Below, piece after piece: positions 37,293 to 46,912 of a stretch of 64,000 nucleotides of DNA. Numbering within the stretch: position 1 is the stretch's first letter; the number at the start of each line of letters is the position of its first letter. The stretch lies in NCBI GenBank assembly GCA_019243635.1, contig JAFAUB010000090.1, positions 1 to 64,000 of the forward strand, in the 5' to 3' direction. The notes under the pieces are model-generated. The model was given only the letters and a program-made list of their open reading frames with translations, was not told the origin of the DNA and searched no databases. The DNA is from Pseudonocardiales bacterium. Lineage in GTDB: Bacteria; Actinomycetota; Actinomycetes; Mycobacteriales; Pseudonocardiaceae. The translations under genes and the position numbers were made by a program.

Positions 37293-39070
37293 GCCACCCG
37301 AGACCCCGGCGCCCCGCACGCCACTGGCAGGTCCTGCTGACCGCGCTCCGGCAACGACGGGGAATGCTCCTCCGCCTTGCGGGCTGGTCACTCGTGGAGG
37401 CCGCGCCGGTATTTCTGTCTGGACGCCTCGTCGCGGCGGCGATCGACGAGGGCTTCCTGGCCGGCCGACCGGCAGCAGGCTTCGGATCACTCGCCATGAT
37501 GGCCCTGAGTGTGCTCGTCGGCGCGGTGGGTACCCGCCAGGTCTTCCTGCGGCTCGCGGCCATCATCGAGCCGTTCCGCGACGAACTCGTCGATCTCGTG
37601 GTCACCGGCGTCCTGCACCGATCCACCGCCACGGGTCAACCTTCTGATATCGCTGGGGTCGCGCGGCTGACCCATCAAGTGGAAATCGTCCGTGAGTCGT
37701 TCGCCAGCGTGATCATGGTAGCACAGGGCTTCCTCGTGACCACGGCGAGCGCACTGCTCGGACTGGTCACCCTCGCCCCACTCGCCCTCCCGTTCGTGCT
37801 GCCCCCACTGCTGGTCGGGCTCGTGCTCTTCGTCAGCTCCCTGCGCGCAACGGCCGCCAGGCAACGCACCACCATTCTGGCCAACGAGCGCATCGCCGAA
37901 ACGGTCAGCACGCTGGCCGGTGGGTTACGCGACATCATCGCCTGCTGCGCAGAAGACCAGATCCGCACAACAGTCGCCCACTCCATCGACGCCCAGGAAA
38001 GCGCCGGCACCGAACTCGCCCGAATGACCGCAGTGCGAACCACCGCGCTAGGCATCGGTGCGTGGGTGCCACTGCTCCTCATCCTGCTGGGGACACCATG
38101 GTTGGTCGGTCATGGCGCGACGACCGGCACCGTGCTAGGGGCCCTCACCTACGTATCGCTGGGACTGCAACCGGCCCTGCAAACCCTCATCCGGACCATC
38201 GGCGGCACCGGACTACAGCTGATGGTCACCCTGGGCCGGATCACCGAGGCAGCCCAGCCCCCAGCCACCGCCCCACCAGAGTCGCGGCTACCAGAACAAC
38301 GGCCGCGACCGACATCCCGTCCCTCCGACCACACCCTCGAGCTACGGAACGTCACCTTCAGTTACGGCAGACACGCTGAACCGATCATTCGCGACCTCGA
38401 CCTCCTGCTGGCCGGCGACGACCACCTCGCCGTCGTCGGTCCCAGCGGCGTCGGCAAGTCCACCCTTGCCCAGATCATCGCCGGCCTACTCCAACCCCAG
38501 GCCGGTCAGATACTCCTGGACGGCGTCCCACTCCGCGACTGGAAGGCCCCCCACCTCGCCCAACGACGCGTGCTCATCCCGCAGGAAGCCTACGTCTTCA
38601 CCGGCACCGTCGCGGAGAACCTCGACTACTACCTGCCGTGCCGCCCCACACCCCCTCAACTCGACGAGGCGGCCAACGCCCTCGGCGCCCAACTCCTCAT
38701 CGAGCACCTCGGCGGCTACCAAGCCGACCTACGTCCCGCCGACCTCTCCGCCGGCGAACGCCAACTCCTCACCCTCATCCGGGCCTACCTCTCACCCGCA
38801 CATCTGGTGATACTCGACGAAGCCACCTGTCACCTGGACCCCGCAGCCGAGGCACAAGCAGAACTCGCATTCACCAAACGACCAGGCGCCCTCCTCGTCA
38901 TCGCCCACCGAACCAGCTCTGCATTACGCGCCCGAAGAATCCTCGTCCTCGATGGTGACCACGCACACCTCGGTAGCCACCAAGAGCTGCTGACCCACTC
39001 CCCGCTCTACCGCGACCTCGTCGGTCACTGGCAGACCACCGACCTCCAGAACCTCGCCTCGACCGTATAG
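37289..39070 (+). CDS. lanthipeptide ABC transporter half, LanT2-like
   Basis: A half-exporter of 593 residues and partner of the preceding gene. It has a membrane domain (about 25-320), Walker A GPSGVGKST, signature LSAGE and VILDEATCHLD with the catalytic Glu intact. The pair thus forms one degenerate and one active ATP site. The GTG start overlaps the upstream stop (GTGA), giving coupled translation. A terminator hairpin follows at 39082. No immunity gene is seen, so export may also be the self-protection. Confidence 0.9.
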   Translation: MSHPRPRRPARHWQVLLTALRQRRGMLLRLAGWSLVEAAPVFLSGRLVAAAIDEGFLAGRPAAGFGSLAMMALSVLVGAVGTRQVFLRLAAIIEPFRDELVDLVVTGVLHRSTATGQPSDIAGVARLTHQVEIVRESFASVIMVAQGFLVTTASALLGLVTLAPLALPFVLPPLLVGLVLFVSSLRATAARQRTTILANERIAETVSTLAGGLRDIIACCAEDQIRTTVAHSIDAQESAGTELARMTAVRTTALGIGAWVPLLLILLGTPWLVGHGATTGTVLGALTYVSLGLQPALQTLIRTIGGTGLQLMVTLGRITEAAQPPATAPPESRLPEQRPRPTSRPSDHTLELRNVTFSYGRHAEPIIRDLDLLLAGDDHLAVVGPSGVGKSTLAQIIAGLLQPQAGQILLDGVPLRDWKAPHLAQRRVLIPQEAYVFTGTVAENLDYYLPCRPTPPQLDEAANALGAQLLIEHLGGYQADLRPADLSAGERQLLTLIRAYLSPAHLVILDEATCHLDPAAEAQAELAFTKRPGALLVIAHRTSSALRARRILVLDGDHAHLGSHQELLTHSPLYRDLVGHWQTTDLQNLASTV

Positions 39071-39081
39071 CCACACCCCGG

Positions 39082-39106
39082 CCCCCTCGGCGCCGACCTG
39101 AGGGGG
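39082..39106 (+). terminator. terminator of the lanthipeptide operon
   Basis: CCCCCTC (39082-39088) and GAGGGGG (39100-39106) form a GC-rich 7-bp stem with an 11-base loop 12 bases after the transporter stop and before convergent pruA. Confidence 0.65.
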
Positions 39107-39146
39107 ACGGTAGGGGCGCTGGGGCTTGCCGCCGCCGCGCCATCGA

Positions 39147-40757
<1,611 letters not shown>

Positions 40758-40768
40758 GGGGTCCTCCG

Positions 40769-40818
40769 GACCCGTGAGTGGCGATGCGAGTCCTGACTCG
40801 CATCGCCACTCACGGGTC
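40769..40818 (-). terminator. perfect 24-bp-stem palindrome between DUF6912 gene and pruA
   Basis: Bases 40769-40792 and 40795-40818 are exact complements around a 2-base centre. It starts right after the DUF6912 stop and ends 11 bases before the pruA ATG. Its outer arm ACCCGTGAGTG and inner GATGCGAGTC recur in the palindrome at 15043-15090. No T-run is present. Confidence 0.8.
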
Positions 40819-41322
40819 TCACAAGAGCTCGAGCAGGAAAGGGATCTCCTGGGTGGCGTACCAGGCCATGTCATGGTCCTCCGCGTCGCCGAGCGCGAAC
40901 TCGGCGTCCGGGTCCCCGAGGTCGGCGGCGTCCACCACCACCACCGCGGTGCGCACCGCGTCCTCCGCGTCAGGCACGTCGACGTGCACCGCGGCGACCG
41001 CCGACGCCGGTACCGCACCGGCGATCGTGACGGCGGCCTCGTCGAGATCGGGACGCAGCCGCACCCGCTCGACGTCGGCGGCCACCACGACCCGGCGGGG
41101 AACCGCCGCCGGGTCACCGTCCAGCTCGGCGGCCAGCAGCCGCAACGAGGCCCGGGCCGCCTGGTTCATCGCCGCGTACTCCAGCTCCTCGGTGTCCCCG
41201 GCGGCGTAGGACTCGCGAAGCATCGGGGTGAGCGCGAAGGCGGTGCCGGAGATGGGGAGCAGCTCCCCGGACTCGACGAGCGCCCGCAGCATCGCGAGCG
41301 TGGCGGGGATGTAGACCCTCAT
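40819..41322 (-). CDS. DUF6912 family protein
   Basis: A 167-residue acidic protein beginning MRVYIPATLAMLRALVE, with a central FALTPMLRESYAAGDTEE segment and C-terminal DHDMAWYATQEIPFLL. This matches DUF6912, an actinobacterial family of unknown function often found near aldehyde dehydrogenase or helicase genes. No catalytic motif is visible. It is upstream of pruA on the same strand but separated by the strong palindrome. Confidence 0.85.
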   Translation of the reverse strand: MRVYIPATLAMLRALVESGELLPISGTAFALTPMLRESYAAGDTEELEYAAMNQAARASLRLLAAELDGDPAAVPRRVVVAADVERVRLRPDLDEAAVTIAGAVPASAVAAVHVDVPDAEDAVRTAVVVVDAADLGDPDAEFALGDAEDHDMAWYATQEIPFLLELL

Positions 41323-41647
41323 CGGCGAAACAGCCCCTTACCTGGGAGAACATCAGACACCACGGCTCGACACAGCCTAGGTCACCGGCTGCGGCCATCG
41401 GGGACGCGCTGCCCATGGAGCGCGCCCGGGCGGCACCGGATACCGAAGTACACCAATTGTGCACAATCCGGCGAAAGTCGGTGACGACACCGCCGCGCGT
41501 CACCCATACTTCGCGGTACCGGGTCGTTGCCCCTCCTCCGATCCGGCGCCCACGGTCCCTGGTGGACCGCCACCCACACGGCGTCTTCGGCCCCGCCGTT
41601 GATCGGTCGCGCGCGCCGGCGCGTGGCCCTGAGACGAGGAGGGCTCG
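41323..41647. other. divergent promoter region
   Basis: This lies between the DUF6912 start and the DUF6459 start. No gene was recognised. It should hold promoters in both directions. A segment near 41450-41520 is less GC-rich (GTACACCAATTGTGCACAAT) and is a candidate promoter or operator. Confidence 0.45.
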
Positions 41648-42154
41648 TTGACCGCGAGCATCGCCGAGCCATGTCCCGAGCCACCGCGCCACACAGTGCC
41701 TCAGACAGCCCAGCCCCAGACAGCCCACCGGCCGGTGCTGCGCCGGCTGGTGGACATCCTGGCGGCCGCGCCGGCGACGACACCCGAGCCGCCACCCACG
41801 GCGCTAGCGGTCTCCGACCCTGCGGCGTCGGTCCTCGCTGAACGGGTGCTGCGGGCCGCGGTGGAGATCCTCAGCGGCCGGCGACCGGCCCAGCAGCTGT
41901 CCGCGGTGCTGCGCCCGGATCTGCTGACCTACCTGGTGTCCCTGCAGGTGGCTGCGGGACATCTGGAACCGAGGGTGCGCAGGGTGCTCGCCCAGCAGCA
42001 CGCCGCCGACGCGCTGGAGGCGGTCGCGCTGGTGACGCTGAGCACCGGGGTTCGGGCACTGGCCGCCCGCTTCGACAAGCACGGCAGCCGGTGGTGGTGC
42101 ACCGCGCTGCAGCTGCGCCTCACCACCGGGGACCTGAGGGCACCGCGACGATGA
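41648..42154 (+). CDS. DUF6459 / Rv3235-family protein
   Basis: A 168-residue protein with a proline-rich N-terminus and a compact C-terminal domain containing EILSGRRPAQQLSAVL and ARFDKHGSRWWCTALQ, the pattern of the Rv3235/DUF6459 family encoded near secA in mycobacteria. Function is unknown. The TTG start at 41648 has GAGGAGGG close upstream. The gene is followed by a hairpin and thrS. Confidence 0.78.
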   Translation: MTASIAEPCPEPPRHTVPQTAQPQTAHRPVLRRLVDILAAAPATTPEPPPTALAVSDPAASVLAERVLRAAVEILSGRRPAQQLSAVLRPDLLTYLVSLQVAAGHLEPRVRRVLAQQHAADALEAVALVTLSTGVRALAARFDKHGSRWWCTALQLRLTTGDLRAPRR

Positions 42155-42175
42155 CCGTGGCGGAGTTCCGCGCCG

Positions 42176-42214
42176 CACACACCGACCGACTACGATCGCA
42201 CCGGTCGGTGTGTG
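42176..42214 (+). terminator. hairpin upstream of thrS (terminator or attenuator)
   Basis: CACACACCGACCG (42176-42188) and CGGTCGGTGTGTG (42202-42214) form a perfect 13-bp stem with a 13-base loop, 21 bases after the DUF6459 stop. It covers the GTG codon at 42212, making that codon a poor start. No T-box specifier or T-box sequence was recognised. Confidence 0.6.
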
Positions 42215-44296
42215 CCGGTCCTGACCTGCACTGAGCCCGAGGAGGCTGCCACGTCCACATCTCGTCCCACCGCTGTGGCCCGTCGCGTCGTCATGGTCCC
42301 GGCCGGGACGGCGTGCGCGGAGGCGGTGGCCGCCGCGAAGCTGCCCCTGGCCGGCCCGAACGCGATCGTCGTGGTCCGAGGCCCGGATGGCACGCTGCGG
42401 GACCTCGACTGGGTGCCCGAGGTCGACGTCGAGGTCCAGCCGGTCGCGATGTCCAGCCCGGATGGCCTCACCGTGCTGCGTCACTCCACCGCCCACGTGC
42501 TCGCCCAGGCCGTGCAGGAGCTGTATCCGGAGGCCAAGCTCGGCATCGGGCCGCCGATCGAGAACGGTTTCTACTACGACTTCGACGTCGCGCGCCCCTT
42601 CCAGCCCGAGGACCTCGAACGCATCGAGAGCCGGATGCGGGAGATCGTCTCCTCGGGGCAGCGGTTCCGCCGCCGGGTGTTCCCCTCCCTGGACGCCGCC
42701 AAGGCCGAGCTGGCCGACGAGCCGTACAAGCTCGAGCTCGTCGACATCAAGAGCGAGGTCGACACCACCGACGTCATGGAGGTCGGCGGCGGCGAGTTGA
42801 CGATCTATGACAACGTCGACCCCAGGTCCGGCCAGACCTGCTGGTCGGACCTGTGCCGGGGCCCGCACCTACCCTCGACCCGGCTGATCCCCGCTTTCAC
42901 GATCACCCGCAGCGCCGCCGCGTACTGGCGGGGCAGCGAGCGCAACCCGCAGCTGCAGCGGATCTACGGCACCGCGTGGCCCACCCGGGACGCGCTCAAG
43001 GAGCACCTGCGGATGCTGGCGGAGGCCGCCAAACGCGACCACCGCCGCATCGGCGAGGACCTGGACCTGTTCGCCTTCAGCAAGGAGATCGGTCGAGGGC
43101 TGCCGCTGTGGCTGCCGGGCGGCACGATCATCCGCGACGAGCTGGAGGGCTGGGCCCGGCAGACCGAGCGCAAGCTGGGCTACCAGCGGGTGGTGACCCC
43201 GCACATCACCCAGGAGGACCTGTACTACCTGTCGGGGCACCTGCCCTACTACGCCGAGGACATGTACTCCCCCATCGACATCGAGGGCGAGAAGTACTAC
43301 CTGCGGCCGATGAACTGCCCGCATCACCACATGGTGTACAAAGCACGGCCGCACAGCTATCGCGAGCTGCCCTACAAGATCGCCGAATACGGGACCGTCT
43401 ACCGGTTCGAGCGCAGCGGGCAGCTGCACGGCATGATGCGTGTTCGCGGGTTCACCCAGAACGACGCGCACATCTATTGCACCTATGACCAGGCCAAGGA
43501 CCAGTTCCTGGAGGTCATGCGGATGCACGACGACTACTACCGCGCATTGGGCATCACCGACTTCTTCATGGTGCTGGCCCTGCGGGACCCGGCCGACAAG
43601 GACAAGTACCACGACGATGAGGAGATGTGGACCACCGCCGAGCGGATCACCCGCGAGGCCATGGAGGAGTCGCGGATCCCCTACGTCGAGGAGATCGGCG
43701 GTGCCGCGCACTACGCACCGAAGGTCGACTTCATCATCCGGGCGGTGACCGGCAAGGAGTTCGCCGCCTCCACCAACCAGGTCGACCTCTACACCCCGCA
43801 GCGGTTCGGGCTGACCTACCACGACTCGGACGGCACCGAGAAACCCGTCGTCGTGATCCACCGCGCGCCGCTCGGCTCGCACGAGCGGTTCGTCGCCTAC
43901 CTCACCGAGCACTTCGCCGGCGCGTTCCCGGTCTGGCTCGCCCCGGAGCAGGTGCGGATCATCCCGATCGTCGACGACCTGCTGGACTACGCTAACGAGG
44001 TCCGCGACACGCTCCTGGACGCCGACCTGCGAGCCGACGTCGACACCAGCGACGGGCGCCTGCCGGCGAAGGTACGCGCGGCCATCACCAGGAAGATCCC
44101 ACTGATCGTCGTGCTCGGCCGGCGCGAGGCCGACCAGCGCGCCGTGACGGTCCGGTACCGCTCCGGCCAGGAGACTCCCATGCCGCTGGACGAGTTCGTC
44201 GAGCACGCGAAGCAGCTCGTGCGCAGCAAGAGCCTGGAGGGCGCCGGGCACCTCCAGCGTGACCCCAAGGCGGAGGTCACGCCAACGGAGGACTGA
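42212..44296 (+). CDS. thrS: threonine--tRNA ligase
   Basis: A 694-residue (at most) threonyl-tRNA synthetase. An N-terminal TGS domain is followed by the editing domain (HSTAHVLAQAV and CRGPHLPST), the class II catalytic core (MNCPHHHMVY, FERSGQLHGMMRVRGF) and an anticodon-binding domain. The start is uncertain. GTG 42212 lies inside a hairpin with no ribosome site, while GAGGAGG at 42239-42245 is 5 bases before an in-frame ACG (42251). The next standard codons are GTG 42275 and ATG 42293. The longest frame is given. A cold-shock/DUF3825 pseudogene follows directly. Confidence 0.95.
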   Translation: MPVLTCTEPEEAATSTSRPTAVARRVVMVPAGTACAEAVAAAKLPLAGPNAIVVVRGPDGTLRDLDWVPEVDVEVQPVAMSSPDGLTVLRHSTAHVLAQAVQELYPEAKLGIGPPIENGFYYDFDVARPFQPEDLERIESRMREIVSSGQRFRRRVFPSLDAAKAELADEPYKLELVDIKSEVDTTDVMEVGGGELTIYDNVDPRSGQTCWSDLCRGPHLPSTRLIPAFTITRSAAAYWRGSERNPQLQRIYGTAWPTRDALKEHLRMLAEAAKRDHRRIGEDLDLFAFSKEIGRGLPLWLPGGTIIRDELEGWARQTERKLGYQRVVTPHITQEDLYYLSGHLPYYAEDMYSPIDIEGEKYYLRPMNCPHHHMVYKARPHSYRELPYKIAEYGTVYRFERSGQLHGMMRVRGFTQNDAHIYCTYDQAKDQFLEVMRMHDDYYRALGITDFFMVLALRDPADKDKYHDDEEMWTTAERITREAMEESRIPYVEEIGGAAHYAPKVDFIIRAVTGKEFAASTNQVDLYTPQRFGLTYHDSDGTEKPVVVIHRAPLGSHERFVAYLTEHFAGAFPVWLAPEQVRIIPIVDDLLDYANEVRDTLLDADLRADVDTSDGRLPAKVRAAITRKIPLIVVLGRREADQRAVTVRYRSGQETPMPLDEFVEHAKQLVRSKSLEGAGHLQRDPKAEVTPTED

Positions 44297-44298
44297 CG

Positions 44299-45293
44299 GT
44301 GCCAACCGGTTCGGTCTTGAATAAGATCAACAACAGGGGCTTCACCTTTATCGCTGTTGATCCCGAGTACGAGGTCGACGACAACGTCTTCCTTCACGTC
44401 ACCGCCATCCAGGACCGGGATCATGTTGATCTCTTTGCCAGAGGTTCTCGGGTGGAATTCGAAATCGTGTTTGTCAGCCGTGACGGCCAAGGCCGACCAC
44501 AAGCGCGTAACGCCCGGCCGGTAGCCGAGACCGCAGATACCGGAATTTCGACTTCGTCCGTCGGCGAGAAGCGCGGTAGTGTTAAATTCCGGCATCCTAT
44601 GGGCTACGGCTTTCTCGTGGATGAAAAGGGGGGCCACGAGTGCTACGCCAAGGTGACAAGCGTGCCTGGTTGGGTATCTTCGCTAAGGGGGTTCCGTAGG
44701 GTTTGACCCCCAAGATGCAGATGGCGGCGGGACGCAGGCGGTCAACGTGAAATTCCTACACTGGGACTCCGTCGGTGACCCCTACTGCAACCTGATCGAT
44801 GTGGGACACCCAAGATGGGCTAACGCTATCGCGGGCGGGCTTGCCGAACACGAGGACTGGAACTATCGAGTCCACCCGAGCAAGACCCATCCGTGATTCT
44901 CCGAAGTTACCTGAAATACACTTTCCTACGCTTGAGCGAACTTCCGGACCACCTAGTCTATTGCGCTGACGAAAACCCGCTTGCGTTTAACGCCGGACTG
45001 GTCACCCCTTTCAAGAGCGCATCTTTGCACTTTTTCGCCGACGCCCCGAGTCCGAGGTAGGGCCACCATGGGTACTGCGTGGCTTCGAAAAATCCTCTAG
45101 CGTACAGTACCTTTTCTCGGTCTGTTTGAGCGAAGCCTGCCACCTCTGGCCCTCTACTTCGAAGACCGTCGACCGGTTGGACTCCGGTGTCTACCTGGGC
45201 CGAACACTCCTGACCCTGGACTGGGCTTACAACAACGCCCCGACTTCTGACTCGTCCAGACGCAGACTGGCTCAAACCGTAGCCCACTGTTGA
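44299..45293 (+). pseudogene. broken tandem cold-shock-domain plus DUF3825 gene
   Basis: Frame 1 (44299-44690) encodes a full cold-shock domain (GSVLNKINNRGFTFI, VFLHVTAIQD) and part of a second (GSVKFRHPMGYGFL). The second domain continues in another frame after a G5 run at 44687-44691 (DADGGGTQAVNV). The next pieces match DUF3825 in alternating frames: EHEDWNYRVHPSKTHP, then ILRSYLKYTFLRL and AFNAGLVTPF (from 44893), GPPWVLRGFEKSS (from 45060), and LPPLALYFEDRRP (45135-45175). At least four single-base shifts are needed to join them. CSD plus DUF3825 is a plausible RNA-binding protein. Here it is dead, or the assembly is faulty in this stretch. Confidence 0.7.
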
Positions 45294-45319
45294 CACGACG
45301 CAGGTGACGATGCTACCCT
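45290..45319 (+). promoter_or_regulatory. consensus-like promoter upstream of a possible small RNA
   Basis: TTGACA (45290-45295) is followed after 18 bases by TACCCT (45314-45319), which fits TAnnnT. The only downstream signal is the terminator at 45366, with no start codon and ribosome site between. Confidence 0.5.
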
Positions 45320-45325
45320 TGGCCC

Positions 45326-45396
45326 GCCCTTGCGGGGTCCTAAATATAGCGTGATCGTTGCTTACAGCGGTGGACTTACAGGTCCGCCGCTTTTTT
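45326..45396 (+). ncRNA. possible small RNA of about 70 nt
   Basis: A promoter-like TTGACA-N18-TACCCT ends at 45319. A Rho-independent terminator with a T6 run ends at 45396. Between them is no reading frame with a ribosome site. A CCCGC/GCGGG mini-hairpin lies at the 5' edge. The layout suggests a short stable RNA. It does not show the paired C-rich loops of 6C RNA and was not matched to any family. It could instead be the leftover promoter and terminator of the decayed locus. Confidence 0.35.
45366..45396 (+). terminator. Rho-independent terminator with T-run
   Basis: AGCGGTGGAC (45366-45375) pairs with GTCCGCCGCT (45382-45391) in a 10-bp stem with one G-T pair and a 6-base loop, followed by six T residues. 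A true U-tract is unusual in this window, where other terminators are bare GC hairpins. Confidence 0.85.
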
Positions 45397-45889
45397 GTTG
45401 CTTTGGCCTCAGCTCGTCGCAGACAGGATCCGACCGTCGACGTCCTGCGCACGGGATCAGCAGCTGGTTCGACCTGCCCCGATCAGTGGCTTCCCCGAGT
45501 GACCCGAAGCAGGCTGGTCGAGATCGAGGCGATCACCATGCCGCGCCGGTTCCTCCCGGCGTGGCAACCAGCCTAGCTGGGGCGCTTCACCAGCGCGCGA
45601 GGGACACGCCACAATGAGTGTCCAAGAGCGTCCGCCATTAGCGCGGAGTCCACAAGAGAGCAAGTTCCGTCCTCGGAGGTGGCACACGGAGTCCTCGCCG
45701 CTGGTCCCAACGTCAGGGTCGCCGTCACGGTGGCCGAGCGCCGGGCGAAGGTGCTCCGCATCGGCGTCCAGACAGGTCGCGGCCACCGTCACGGAGGTCA
45801 CGCAGGAGGGCATCGCACTCGCCGAGCTGGTACGGGAAGCACACGCTGTCACCGCAGTCCAGGCAACAGCCACGAGAGGGGACAAATCC
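45397..45889. other. region without a convincing gene
   Basis: Frames are open on both strands but short on family features. LVEIEAITMPRRF near 45520 faintly recalls a RidA-type motif. A stretch at 45679-45880 seems to switch frame between VRVAVTVAERRAKVLRIG and VTEVTQEGIALAELV, which may be another decayed gene. Neither was identified. Confidence 0.4.
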
Positions 45890-46057
45890 ATGAACTACTA
45901 CCCGCTGTTGATCGCGCTCGGTCTGCTGTTCTTGGCAGCAAGTTTTCTGGTGACGCACTCAACGGGGCGCATCGCCCTGGTCGTCTTGTCGTGCGTCGCG
46001 TTCCTCGTCGCCGCGATCCTGACCGTCGTCGGGACCGCTGGGGTGCCGGGCGGCTGA
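45890..46057 (+). CDS. 55-residue two-helix membrane protein
   Basis: A short hydrophobic protein with two likely transmembrane helices (about 5-21 and 27-49) separated by a short THSTGR loop, starting MNYYPLLIALG. A GAGAGGGGA ribosome site precedes the ATG at 45890. Function is unknown. Small actinobacterial membrane proteins of this form are common and usually uncharacterised. It lies in the decayed interval between thrS and serS. Confidence 0.6.
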   Translation: MNYYPLLIALGLLFLAASFLVTHSTGRIALVVLSCVAFLVAAILTVVGTAGVPGG

Positions 46058-46119
46058 GTGACCCCCAACGCCTCGACCCGGGCTCCTGTGGCATGTGCGG
46101 TGGGGAGATCCCGAAGAGC

Positions 46120-46554
46120 TCAACGGTTGCTGAGGTCGGGGATGGTGATCGAGCCGTCCTCCGCGAGCGGGAAGCCCGGGTTGTGGGCGATCTCCCACAC
46201 GTGGCCGTCGAGGTCGGTGAAGACCCCCGCGTAGCCGCCATAGAACGTCTCGGCCGCAGGCCGGGTGACCGTGGCCCCGGCGCGCTCCGCCGCCGCGATG
46301 ACCTCGTCGACCTCCGCCTCGGACCCGACGTTGTGAGCGAGGCAGAAGCCACCGAAGCCGGCCGTCTGCTGGTCGGTGACGCCGCAGTCGAGCGCGAGCT
46401 TGTCACGACCCCAGAGGACCAGCGCGATGCCGCCGGCCTGGAAGAACACGGTCTCATCGACCTCCTGGCCATGCCAGCCGAGCTGCTCGTAGAACGCGCG
46501 GGCGCGTTTCACCTCAGCGACGCCCAACGTGACCAGGCTGACACGCTGCTCCAC
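46120..46554 (-). CDS. VOC (glyoxalase/bleomycin-resistance) family protein
   Basis: A 144-residue protein with paired beta-alpha-beta-beta-beta modules: VSLVTLGVAEVKRARAFYEQ opens module one and GGYAGVFTDLDGHVWEIAHNP closes module two, the latter with the usual metal-side Glu in WEI. Such proteins act as lyases, dioxygenases or drug-binding proteins. The substrate is unknown. The GTG at 46554 starts the conserved part. Confidence 0.88.
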   Translation of the reverse strand: MEQRVSLVTLGVAEVKRARAFYEQLGWHGQEVDETVFFQAGGIALVLWGRDKLALDCGVTDQQTAGFGGFCLAHNVGSEAEVDEVIAAAERAGATVTRPAAETFYGGYAGVFTDLDGHVWEIAHNPGFPLAEDGSITIPDLSNR

Positions 46555-46912
46555 CGCCCCAAGGTACCGCGCCCCTCGAGTGGGGCCTATGGCGTGCGGC
46601 CGCAGTGCCGGGGACGGGAACCAGCCTGGCGTCTGACCTGGCGGCGTCAAGGATCTGCCGCAACCAGACGCGCAACGATGCCGCGGAGTCAGTGGTTTGG
46701 TGATCAGGTCCAGGATACGGTCGGCGTGTCGTGACCCGCTATCTGCACCAGCGCGGGCCTGGCGGTGCCCGCAGTGTCGGAGAGATCATGGTGTTGCCGG
46801 TTTGGGTCACGGTGGGGTGTTGCCCAGGGCCATCGTCACAGTCGCGTCGTGGTGATCATCTCCTTTCTTGATCGTTTCGGTTAGACGCCGTTCCTTCCAG
46901 CCAACGCTCCAG
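46555..46912. other. intergenic region before the exonuclease pseudogene
   Basis: No gene was recognised. Open frames here lack ribosome sites and family features. Given the decayed neighbours it may hold unrecognisable gene debris. Confidence 0.45.

Noticed and set aside
42176..42260. T-box riboswitch before thrS
   Set aside because: Only one hairpin is present. There is no T-box sequence and no specifier loop or antiterminator could be drawn.
45326..45396. 6C small RNA
   Set aside because: The two C-rich loops that define that family are absent.
44958..45452. Minus-strand 164-codon frame
   Set aside because: It overlaps the frameshifted DUF3825 relic on the other strand, whose motifs are specific.
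45520..45576. RidA-like LVEIEAI motif
   Set aside because: Seven residues in an otherwise unmatched frame are not enough to claim a gene.
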